From Candidatus Geothrix odensensis (lineage in GTDB: Bacteria; Acidobacteriota; Holophagae; Holophagales; Holophagaceae): a stretch of DNA of 64,000 nt. This document shows positions 8,686-17,171 of the stretch, piece by piece. The stretch lies in assembly GCA_016714685.1 (NCBI GenBank), contig JADKCH010000005.1, positions 1 through 64,000 on the forward strand, in the 5' to 3' direction. Position 1 is the stretch's first letter, and the number at the start of each line of letters is the position of its first letter. Position numbers and translations under genes: made by a program. The notes below the pieces were generated by a model. The model was not told where the DNA came from. It saw only the letters and a program-made list of their open reading frames with translations, and made no database searches.

Positions 8686-10044
8686 ATGTCCAAGCTCGTC
8701 CGCATCGCCAATGGCCAAGGCTTCTGGGGCGACAGCATCGACGCCCCGGTGCGCCTGGTGGAGGCGGGAGGCATCGACTACCTCACCCTGGACTACCTGG
8801 CCGAGGTCACCCTCTCCATCATGCAGAAACAGCGCCGCAGGGACCCCCAGCTGGGCTACGCGACGGATTTCGTGGACCTCATGAAGCGGGTGCTCCCCCA
8901 GCTCAAGGCCAAGGGCATCCGGGTGGTGGCCAACGCGGGCGGCGTGAATCCCGAGGCCTGCCGCACGGCGGTGCTGGAGGTCGCGAAGAAGCTCGGGGTC
9001 ACTGGCCTGAAGATCGCCACGGTGACCGGCGACGACGTGCTGGCCCGGCTGCCGGAGTTCCAGGCCCAGGGCTTGAAGCTGGCCAACATGGACACGGGCG
9101 AGGGCCTGTTCGACGCGCCCCGCGAGATCCTCAGCGCCAACGTCTACCTCCAGACCCAGGCCATGGTGGAGGCGCTCGAGACCGGCGCCGACATCGTGCT
9201 CACCGGCCGCTGCACGGATCCCGGCCTCACCCTGGCGCCCCTGATCCATGAGTTCCGGTGGGCGGCGGACGACTGGGACCGCCTCGCCGCCGGCACCGTG
9301 GCCGGGCACATCCTCGAGTGCGGCGCCCAGAGCACCGGCGGCAACTTCACGCGCTGGTGGGAGGTGCCCGACCTGTGGAGCGTGGGCTACCCCATCGCCG
9401 AGTGCTCGGCGGACGGCACCTTCGTCATCACCAAGCACGCGGGCACCGGCGGCATGGTCACCGTGGACACCGTGAGCGAGCAGCTGGTCTACGAAATGGG
9501 GGATCCCCACCACTACATCACGCCCGACGTGGTGGCGGACTTCACCTCCATCCGGCTCGAACAGGCCGGGCCCGACCGGGTCCGCGTGAGCGGCATCCAG
9601 GGCCAGCCCCGCACGCCCTTCCTCAAGGTGAGCGGCGCCTACCTGAAGGGCTACAAGGCCACCGGCCAGCTGGTGCTCAGCGGGCCCCGGGCCCTGGAGA
9701 AGGCCCAGCTCTGCGCCGACATCGTCTGGAAACGGCTGGCCGCCGCCGGGTTCACCTACGAGCACACCGATGCCGAGTTCCTGGGCGCCAGCACGGTCCA
9801 TGCGGGCATCGCCCCGGCCCCGGCGGATCCCGCCGAGATCGTGCTGCGCCTCAGCGTGAAGGATCCGGATCGCCGGAAGGTCGAGCGCTTCGGGCGGGAG
9901 CTCGCGCCCCTGGTCACGGCGGGTCCGGCTGGCGTCACGGGGTTCGCCGGCGGGCGTCCCAAGGCCCAGGAGATCGTGGCCTACTGGCCCGCCCTGCTGC
10001 CCCGGGAGTTCGTCACCTGGGGCGTGACAGTCGAGGAAATCTGA
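8686..10044 (+). CDS. AtuA-family (DUF1446) acyclic terpene utilization-like protein
   Basis: A 452-residue soluble protein covering the whole AtuA/DUF1446 family length. It shows the family signatures GQGFWGDSIDAPVRLVE near the N terminus, ANAGGVNPEACRTAVLEV around residues 88-105, and the central TGRCTDPGLTLAPLIHEF and GGNFTRWWEVPD blocks. AtuA is needed for growth on citronellol/geraniol in Pseudomonas, but many DUF1446 proteins occur outside that pathway. No other atu genes (acyl-CoA carboxylase or lyase) lie nearby, so terpene use is not supported here. The ATG at 8686 follows TGGAGTCTCC. Confidence 0.8.
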   Translation: MSKLVRIANGQGFWGDSIDAPVRLVEAGGIDYLTLDYLAEVTLSIMQKQRRRDPQLGYATDFVDLMKRVLPQLKAKGIRVVANAGGVNPEACRTAVLEVAKKLGVTGLKIATVTGDDVLARLPEFQAQGLKLANMDTGEGLFDAPREILSANVYLQTQAMVEALETGADIVLTGRCTDPGLTLAPLIHEFRWAADDWDRLAAGTVAGHILECGAQSTGGNFTRWWEVPDLWSVGYPIAECSADGTFVITKHAGTGGMVTVDTVSEQLVYEMGDPHHYITPDVVADFTSIRLEQAGPDRVRVSGIQGQPRTPFLKVSGAYLKGYKATGQLVLSGPRALEKAQLCADIVWKRLAAAGFTYEHTDAEFLGASTVHAGIAPAPADPAEIVLRLSVKDPDRRKVERFGRELAPLVTAGPAGVTGFAGGRPKAQEIVAYWPALLPREFVTWGVTVEEI

Positions 10045-10144
10045 TCCTTCAACCTGGTCGGGTCCGGGAGGGTCCAACTCCTGCACCCTTGCGCGGCCTC
10101 CTCCAGCCTCCCAAATTTCCTTCCTAAGGTTCCCGGAGTTCCCC

Positions 10145-11332
10145 ATGACCATGCGCAGCCAGTTCCTCCTCGGTTCCCTCGGCCTTCTCGCCCTGCTGGG
10201 CTGCTCCAGCTCGGACAGCAGCCACTCGTCGGGCTACCTGGTGAACGCCATCGCGGTGGCGGACATCGATGCCAACGGGCTGCCTGACATCCTCGGCGTG
10301 GTGTCCACCGAGTTCGACGGAGCCTCCACCCAGGGCTACGTCTCCACCCGGCTCCAATCCTCCGCGGGGGCCTTCGTGATGCCCACGAGGTTCGGGGTGG
10401 GTCGGAGCCCCGCCAACCTCGTGGCCCAGGACGTGAACGGGGATGGCCGTCCGGACCTGGTGGTGCCCAACGCCGATGACCGCACCGTCAGCGTGCGCCT
10501 GGCCGATCCCGCCCGGGCGGGCTACTTCCTGGCGGCGGTCGTTCTCTCCACTCCCAGCCGCACGCCCCTGGACGTGGCCGTGGGCGACCTGGACGGGGAT
10601 GGCCGGGTGGACATCGTCGTGGCCGCCAGCGGGGCCAACAGCGTGCTCGTCTTCACCCAGACCGCCACGGGCGCCTTCAACCCGCCGGTGGCCTACGCCG
10701 TGGGCGGTGATGCCCAGACCGTGACGGTGGCAGACCTCGACGGGAACGGCCTGGCGGACATCGCCGCGGCCACCACCGCCAATGCAGTCTCGGTGCTCCT
10801 CCAGACCAGCGCCGGCACCTTCGCCCCGGCCGTGGACTACGCCACGGGCGTGCAGCCGGCCGCCATCCGCGCCGCGGACCTCAACGGCGACGGCAAGCTC
10901 GACCTGCTCACCGCCAACTTCGGCGCGGCCACCGGCCCTGACACGCAGGGCCTGAGCATCCTGCTCCAGGGCGCCCCGGGCACCTTCGCCGCACCGGTTC
11001 ACCACAGCACCGGCTACCGGGCCGTGGCCCTGGCCGTGGGTGATCTCAATGGCGACGGCAAGCCTGACCTCGCCGTGGCCTGCGAGGGCCTGCCGGGCGA
11101 TCCCGGTGCCGTGTCCGTCTTCCTCCACACCCCGCCAGCCGCGGCCACGCCGGGCGTCTTCCAAGGTGCCGTCACCTACGGCGGCGTCTGGGGCCCCATG
11201 GGCGTGGCCATCGCCGACATGGACGGGGACGCCCAGCCCGACCTGGTCCTGGCTGACGGCGACATCGTCGTGCGCCTCAACAGCGGCACCACCCCCGGCA
11301 CCTTCGGCCCGCCCCTGTTCTTCTACAACTGA
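10145..11332 (+). CDS. FG-GAP/VCBS-repeat lipoprotein
   Basis: A 395-residue exported lipoprotein. The N terminus is a lipoprotein signal ending in the lipobox LALLGC, with Cys20 as the likely lipidated residue, followed by a Ser-rich linker. The rest is a beta-propeller of about six to seven FG-GAP-like repeats. Each carries a calcium-type loop such as DVNGDGRPDLVV, DLDGDGRVDIVV, DLNGDGKLDLLT or DMDGDAQPDLVL. Proteins of this kind bind Ca2+ and often ligands or matrix at the cell surface; the target is unknown. A strong hairpin terminator follows at 11362. The 100 nt before the gene hold no clear signal. Confidence 0.85.
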   Translation: MTMRSQFLLGSLGLLALLGCSSSDSSHSSGYLVNAIAVADIDANGLPDILGVVSTEFDGASTQGYVSTRLQSSAGAFVMPTRFGVGRSPANLVAQDVNGDGRPDLVVPNADDRTVSVRLADPARAGYFLAAVVLSTPSRTPLDVAVGDLDGDGRVDIVVAASGANSVLVFTQTATGAFNPPVAYAVGGDAQTVTVADLDGNGLADIAAATTANAVSVLLQTSAGTFAPAVDYATGVQPAAIRAADLNGDGKLDLLTANFGAATGPDTQGLSILLQGAPGTFAAPVHHSTGYRAVALAVGDLNGDGKPDLAVACEGLPGDPGAVSVFLHTPPAAATPGVFQGAVTYGGVWGPMGVAIADMDGDAQPDLVLADGDIVVRLNSGTTPGTFGPPLFFYN

Positions 11333-11361
11333 CGCGAACAGGCCCCGGAGTGGGGACAAGC

Positions 11362-11386
11362 AAAGGCCCGGCTCAGCCGGGCCTTT
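11362..11386 (+). terminator. intrinsic terminator after the FG-GAP lipoprotein gene
   Basis: A perfect 11-bp stem, AAAGGCCCGGC (11362-11372) with GCCGGGCCTTT (11376-11386) around a 3-nt loop. Its symmetry (A-run and T-run) allows action in both directions, so it could also serve the convergent hsp20 gene that ends at 11436. Confidence 0.75.
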
Positions 11387-11435
11387 GCGCGGGGGCCCGG
11401 GGGTGTGCGCGCAGCGCAGAACCCCCGGACAGCAT

Positions 11436-11894
11436 TCATCCCAGGCTGACGTTGATCTTGCGGGGCCGTACCTCGGGGCGCTTGGGCACCATGAGCGTCA
11501 GGACGCCGTTGCGCAGCTCGGCCACCACCTTCTCGCCTTCCACATCCTCGGGGAGGGTGAAGGTGCGGCTGAAGCTCCCATGGCTCCGCTCGGAGAGGTG
11601 GATGCGTTCGCCCTCCTTCATCGATTCCTCGTCGCGCTTCCCGGCCACGGTAAGGCGGCTGCCTTCCAGGCTGATCTCCAACTCAGCCTCGAGGATGCCC
11701 GGGAGGTCGGCCCTGAACTGGTAGGCGTCCGGCGTCTCCTTCACGTCGAAGCTGGGCATGAAGGCGGTCGGGGCGCCCGGTCCGTAGTCCAGGAGCGGAT
11801 CCCAGCGCAGGAAGTCGCGCATGAGACGGAAGGGCTCCAGGGTCGCGGCCGTGGCCGGGACGGCCTGGGGGGTGCGGGTTCGCAGGATGCTCAT
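11436..11894 (-). CDS. Hsp20/alpha-crystallin small heat-shock protein
   Basis: A 152-residue sHSP, an ATP-independent holdase. The alpha-crystallin domain begins near residue 45 (FMPSFDVKETPDAYQFRADL). It contains the beta-strand motif EAELEISLEGSRLTVAGKR and the conserved ELRNGVLTLMVPK block near the C terminus. A short R-P-R-K-I-N-V tail follows, resembling the C-terminal I-X-I/V anchoring motif (KINVSLG). The ATG at 11894 has an excellent AGGAGG site. A near-consensus sigma70 promoter lies upstream at 11953-11980. No CIRCE or HAIR element was seen in the leader. Confidence 0.93.
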   Translation of the reverse strand: MSILRTRTPQAVPATAATLEPFRLMRDFLRWDPLLDYGPGAPTAFMPSFDVKETPDAYQFRADLPGILEAELEISLEGSRLTVAGKRDEESMKEGERIHLSERSHGSFSRTFTLPEDVEGEKVVAELRNGVLTLMVPKRPEVRPRKINVSLG

Positions 11895-11952
11895 GAAGTC
11901 CTCCTATGGAGAAAGGGGAGACGGAACCATCATGCTTCCGTCACCGAATAAA

Positions 11953-11980
11953 ATCTTAGTAAGTATGAGTCACATGTCAA
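11953..11980 (-). promoter_or_regulatory. sigma70 promoter for hsp20
   Basis: On the minus strand TTGACA (11980-11975), a 16-nt spacer and TAAGAT (11958-11953) lie in a locally AT-rich patch about 60 nt before the hsp20 ATG. The full -35 match makes this one of the better promoter candidates in the window. Confidence 0.65.
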
Positions 11981-12005
11981 TCCCCTCTTTTCATTTTCCA
12001 TCACG

Positions 12006-12026
12006 GGTCATTTGACCTGAGGTCAA
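12006..12026. promoter_or_regulatory. triple TGACC/GGTCA half-site operator-like element
   Basis: The segment reads GGTCA-TT-TGACC-TG-AGGTCA. It contains the perfect 15-bp palindrome TTGACCTGAGGTCAA (12012-12026) plus a third inverted half-site. It lies between divergent hsp20 and the chemoreceptor gene (ATG 12084), within reach of either promoter. The regulator is unknown. Confidence 0.45.
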
Positions 12027-12083
12027 GTTCCCTCGGCCACATGCCGAATCCATCCGCTGAGCGCCTTGATACGGGGAGAAGCC

Positions 12084-13673
12084 ATGCCGAGCTCCAGTCG
12101 GTTTCACCTGCGTTCCCTCGCCAGCAAGGTCCTGGCCCTCAGCCTCCTGCCCGTGGGGCTGTTCCTCCTGTTCTTCGGGGCCTATGTGATCCCCACCCTC
12201 CACAAGGCCGTGATGCAGGGGAAGCAGGATGGGGTGAAGCAGGTGGTGGACCTCGCGATCACCATGCTGGAACACCAAGACCTGGCCGTGAGGGCCGGGC
12301 ACAGGCCTTTGGAGGAGGCTCAGACCCGGGCCAAGGAGGTGATCGGCCATCTCCGCTATGACACGACCAACTACCTGTGGGTCCAGGGCCCCGGGCCGAC
12401 CATGATCGTCCACGGAATCCGGCGGGACTGGGATGGCAAGCCCACCGACAATCTGGGCTCTCCCGAACTGGCCAAGCTGTTCCGGGATTTCGATCGGGTC
12501 GCCAAGGCCCAGGAGGGCGCCTTTCATCCCTACGAATTCTCCAAACCGGGCCAGACCGGACAGTTCCCCAAGGTGAGCTACGTGCGGACCTTCGCTCCCT
12601 GGGGCTGGACGCTCGGGACCGGCGTCTACGTGGATGACGTGGACCGGGAGGTGCGCAACATCGCCCTGGTGATCCTGGTCGGAATGCTCCTGGTGTCCGG
12701 CCTGGTGTTCCTGCTGGCCCGCGCCTTGGCCCGGCGGATGTCCCGGCCCCTGCAGCAGCTGGTCACGGGCCTCCGGACCAGCGACCTCTCCAGGCAGATC
12801 GCCGTCTCCAGCGAGGACGAAGTGGGCCAGGCCGCCCAGGCCTTCAACGACTACAACGGGGGCATGCGGAACATCCTGGTCGACATCTCGGACCTGGCAG
12901 CCCGAGTGGCCTCGGGAAGCACCGAGCTCGCCTCATCGGCCGATGAGATGGCCAAGGCCGTGGCGGAGATCGCCCAGGTCAGCGAGGATCTGAAGCAGGC
13001 GGGCGACCGGGTCTCCGAGGCCCTCCAGACCCTCAGCGGCGACGCGACCCTGGTCGTCACCCGCACCCGCGAGGCGGAGACGCGCGGTCAGGAGGCCGTC
13101 CTCGAGACGGACCGCAGCGCCGAGGCAGGCCAGGGCACCGCCAAGGGCATGGCGGACATCCAGCAGGTGACCGGCCAGATCGTCCAGGCCGTGACGGTCA
13201 TCCAGGAGATCGCCCGGCAGACCAACCTCCTCTCCCTGAACGCCGCGATCGAGGCCGCGAAGGCGGGCCAGCAGGGCAAGGGCTTCGCCGTGGTGGCCGA
13301 GGAGGTGCGCAAGCTCGCCGAGCGCTCCGCCCAGGCCGCCCACGAGATCGAAGGGCTCATCCAGCGCACCCAGGATGTCGTGTCCGGGGGGGTGCAGAGC
13401 GTGGATACGACCCTCGCCAGCCTGGGCACCATCCGGGACCGCATCGGCGGCGTGGCCCAGAGCATCCAGGACATCGGTGGACTTTCCCGGGGACAGGCCG
13501 CCACGGGCCAGGAGGTCGCCGCGATGATGGGCCAGACCACTGGCCGGCTCTCCCAGAATGCCTCGGCCACCCACGAGCTGGCCTCCACGGTCCAGGAGAT
13601 CGCCAGGACCTCCGATGAGCTGGCCCGCGTAGCAGAGGGACTCCGGGCGGTGGTGGGACGGTTCCAGCTCTAG
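12084..13673 (+). CDS. methyl-accepting chemotaxis protein with periplasmic Cache domain
   Basis: A 529-residue transmembrane chemoreceptor. TM1 is near residues 14-36. A single-Cache type-2 sensor domain follows (about 40-190), containing DTTNYLWVQG and the SYVRTFAPWGWTLGTGVYVDD block. TM2 lies near 195-218, then a HAMP domain and the coiled-coil signalling domain. The kinase-control hairpin tip is well conserved (QEIARQTNLLSLNAAIEAA then GFAVVAEEVRKLAERS). Family knowledge: the Cache domain binds a small ligand, often an organic acid, and the tip controls CheA through CheW. No che genes are nearby. GGGGAGA precedes the ATG at 12084; an alternative TTG at 12066 is less likely. Confidence 0.93.
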   Translation: MPSSSRFHLRSLASKVLALSLLPVGLFLLFFGAYVIPTLHKAVMQGKQDGVKQVVDLAITMLEHQDLAVRAGHRPLEEAQTRAKEVIGHLRYDTTNYLWVQGPGPTMIVHGIRRDWDGKPTDNLGSPELAKLFRDFDRVAKAQEGAFHPYEFSKPGQTGQFPKVSYVRTFAPWGWTLGTGVYVDDVDREVRNIALVILVGMLLVSGLVFLLARALARRMSRPLQQLVTGLRTSDLSRQIAVSSEDEVGQAAQAFNDYNGGMRNILVDISDLAARVASGSTELASSADEMAKAVAEIAQVSEDLKQAGDRVSEALQTLSGDATLVVTRTREAETRGQEAVLETDRSAEAGQGTAKGMADIQQVTGQIVQAVTVIQEIARQTNLLSLNAAIEAAKAGQQGKGFAVVAEEVRKLAERSAQAAHEIEGLIQRTQDVVSGGVQSVDTTLASLGTIRDRIGGVAQSIQDIGGLSRGQAATGQEVAAMMGQTTGRLSQNASATHELASTVQEIARTSDELARVAEGLRAVVGRFQL

Positions 13674-13726
13674 CCCCCTGCCCCAGCAGGAGCCCAGCGG
13701 GTACACTCGGCCCCCGAGGAACCTCC

Positions 13727-14821
<1,095 letters not shown>

Positions 14822-14826
14822 GATTC

Positions 14827-15261
14827 CTAGCCCCGGTTCTCCAGGGCCTCGGCGATGCGCTTGGTGTGCAGCACGGAGCTGCGGATCAGGCCCGGCAGTT
14901 CCTCGGGATCGCGATCATCCTCGCAGCCGGGGCGGGCCTGCCAGTCCAGCTCGAAGACCAGCTCAACCCCGCCCGCCGGAAGGACCCGGAGCAGGTTGGT
15001 CACCGTCCCCTCGTAGACCGGGTGGTCCAGCAGGGTGAAGGTGATGGTGCGGGCCGCGGCATCGGAGGCGATGTGCTCGCGGAACGAGACGCCGCCCGGC
15101 AGCACCAGCTGGCGGACCACCGATCCGTCAGCCCGGTCCAGGATCTCGGCGTCCAGGGCATCCTCGATGTAGCGCTGGGGGTGCTCCATCTTGTCCAGCA
15201 GCACCGCCCAGACCGTGTCCGGGGAGGCATCGACCTGGCTGCTGGCGCGGTGAACGGGCAT
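14827..15261 (-). CDS. SRPBCC-superfamily (AtaL-like/DUF1857) protein
   Basis: A 144-residue START/Bet v1-like protein. The N-terminal VHRASSQVDASPDTVWAVL is the usual first strand and helix of SRPBCC proteins. The central SFREHIASDAAARTITFTL and C-terminal GLIRSSVLHTKRIAEALEN match the DUF1857 subfamily. Such proteins hold a hydrophobic ligand in a cavity; the ligand is unknown. The ATG at 15261 is chosen over an in-frame TTG at 15285. It lies 57 nt downstream of hydA on the same strand and might be cotranscribed, but nothing links it functionally to hydrogenase. Confidence 0.65.
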   Translation of the reverse strand: MPVHRASSQVDASPDTVWAVLLDKMEHPQRYIEDALDAEILDRADGSVVRQLVLPGGVSFREHIASDAAARTITFTLLDHPVYEGTVTNLLRVLPAGGVELVFELDWQARPGCEDDRDPEELPGLIRSSVLHTKRIAEALENRG

Positions 15262-15318
15262 GGGCCATCCGGGGCGGGGATCCAAGGCTACGCCCGATGG
15301 CCCCGCCCTGCCAGTAAT

Positions 15319-17094
15319 TCAGTGGTGCACACCCCGCGGCTGGTAGTGGGTGTGCAGCAGGTGGTGGGACTTCTCCCCCAGAGGGGCGCCCAGGAAGTCG
15401 CGGTAGAGCGCCGCCATGGCCGGGTTCTCATGGGACATCCGCACAGGCTTGCCTTCGTCCTCGGCGAAGATGGCCCTCATGCGCTCCCGGCGAACGTCGT
15501 TGGTGGTGAAGCGCGGCTGGCCCCCGCCGCCGATGCAGCCACCCGGGCAGGCCATCACCTCGATGAAGTGGTAGGCCTTCTGGCCGGACTGCACCTGCTC
15601 GACGAGCTTCTCGGCGTTGGCGAGACCGTGGGCCACGGCCACCCTGAGGGTCTGGCCCGCGAGGAAGGACCACTCGGGCAGGGCGCTGGGGATCGTGAGG
15701 GCGATCTCCTTCACGCCCTCCAGTCCCTCAATGGGCGCCACGTGCAGCTTTTCGAAGGGGAAGGGCTGGCCGGTCACCAGGCACCACACGGTGCGCAGGG
15801 CGGCCTCCATGACGCCGCCGGTGTTCGCGAAGATGTCCGCCGCGCCCGAGCTCATGCCCATGGGCTGATCCATGGGCTCGTCGGGCAGGGCCGCGAAGTC
15901 CAGGCCCGACTGCGTGATCATGCGGCCCAGCTCCCGGGTGGTGAGGACCGCGTCCACGTCCTGGCAGCCGCTGGCGTTCATCTCGGGCCGCTGGGCCTCG
16001 AACTTCTTGGCCGTGCAGGGCATCACGGACACCACGTAGAGGTCTTCGGCCTTCATGCCCAGCGACTCGGCGTAGTAGGTCTTGGCCAGGGCCCCGAACA
16101 TCTGCTGGGGCGACTTGGCGGTGGAGAGGTTCGGCAGCAGGTCCTCGTGGTAGTGCTCCGCGAACTTGATCCAGCCAGGGCAGCAGCTGGTGTACTGCGG
16201 CAGGGCCACGGGCGCCTGGTCCACCAGGGCCGCCTTCAGCCGCATGAGCAGCTCCGTGCCCTCCTCGAGGATGGTGAGGTCCGCCGTGAAGTTGGTGTCG
16301 AAGACCCCCGCGAAACCCAGGCGCCGCAGGGCGGCGGCCATCTTCCCCGTGACCAGGCTGCCCACGGGCATCCCGAAGCACTCGCCAAGCCCTGCGCGGA
16401 TGGCCGGCGCCGTCTGCACGATGACATGCTTGGTGGGATCCGCCAGGGCCGCCCAGACGCGCTCGATGTGGTCCTTCTCGGTGATGGCCGCCGTGGGACA
16501 GACCGCCGCACACTGGCCGCACTGCACGCAGGCCACCCGATCCAGCATCTGGCCGAAGGCGGGGGCGGCCACGCACTCGAAGCCGCGGTCCTGGGCCCAG
16601 AGGGCGCCCGTGGCCTGGATGTCGCTGCAGACCGTGATGCAGCGCCGGCACATGATGCACTTGGCCGAGTCGCGGTCCAGGGCCGGGGTGCTCTGGTCGA
16701 TGATGCGGTGGTGCTTGGCGCCGGTGAAGTGCAGCTCGCGGATGTCGAGGTCGCGGGCCTCCTCCAGGAACTCGCAGTCGTGCGACCGCACGCAGGTCTG
16801 GCAGTCGCCTTCGTGATCCGACAGCAGCAGCTCCATCACCGTGCGGCGGGCGGCCCGCACCTTGGGGGTGCTGGTGCGGATCCGCAGGCCCTCCGAGACG
16901 GGCATGGAGCAGGAGGCCTGGAGGGCCTTGGCCCCTTCGACCTCCACCAGGCAGACCCGGCAGCCGCCCACCACATGGACGCCTTCCAGGTAGCAGAGGG
17001 ACGGAATGCGGATGCCCGCCTGCCGGGCCGCGTTGAGCACGGTGGTGCCCTCGGGCACCCGCACTTCGGTGTGGTCGATGGTGAGCTTGATCAT
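15319..17094 (-). CDS. hydA: [FeFe] hydrogenase catalytic subunit of an NAD(P)-linked complex
   Basis: A 591-residue catalytic subunit with full accessory-cluster set. The N-terminal [2Fe-2S] domain uses Cys34, 45, 48 and 62. The His94-Cys98-Cys101-Cys107 [4Fe-4S] site follows, then two [4Fe-4S] clusters (Cys146/149/152/156 and Cys189/192/195/199). All three H-cluster signatures are intact: TSCCPGW at 302-308 (Cys305 ligand, Cys304 the usual proton-transfer residue), MPCTAKKFE with Cys360, and MACPGGCIGGG with Cys516 and Cys520. It is therefore predicted to be a true H2-forming/oxidising enzyme, not a sensor. It is the last gene of hydC-hydB-hydA, 77 nt after hydB. HydE/F/G maturases are not in this window. 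Confidence 0.95.
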   Translation of the reverse strand: MIKLTIDHTEVRVPEGTTVLNAARQAGIRIPSLCYLEGVHVVGGCRVCLVEVEGAKALQASCSMPVSEGLRIRTSTPKVRAARRTVMELLLSDHEGDCQTCVRSHDCEFLEEARDLDIRELHFTGAKHHRIIDQSTPALDRDSAKCIMCRRCITVCSDIQATGALWAQDRGFECVAAPAFGQMLDRVACVQCGQCAAVCPTAAITEKDHIERVWAALADPTKHVIVQTAPAIRAGLGECFGMPVGSLVTGKMAAALRRLGFAGVFDTNFTADLTILEEGTELLMRLKAALVDQAPVALPQYTSCCPGWIKFAEHYHEDLLPNLSTAKSPQQMFGALAKTYYAESLGMKAEDLYVVSVMPCTAKKFEAQRPEMNASGCQDVDAVLTTRELGRMITQSGLDFAALPDEPMDQPMGMSSGAADIFANTGGVMEAALRTVWCLVTGQPFPFEKLHVAPIEGLEGVKEIALTIPSALPEWSFLAGQTLRVAVAHGLANAEKLVEQVQSGQKAYHFIEVMACPGGCIGGGGQPRFTTNDVRRERMRAIFAEDEGKPVRMSHENPAMAALYRDFLGAPLGEKSHHLLHTHYQPRGVHH

Positions 17095-17171
17095 CGAAGT
17101 CCCCTGACTCGGACAAAGGAAGGAGCGACAGGCGGGTGGCGGCGGGAAGTTGAGGATCTGCGCAGCGGCGC

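Noticed and set aside
11895..12083. CIRCE or HAIR heat-shock operator upstream of hsp20
   Set aside because: Neither the TTAGCACTC-N9-GAGTGCTAA pattern nor the HspR repeat is present; only the TGACC-type palindrome was seen.
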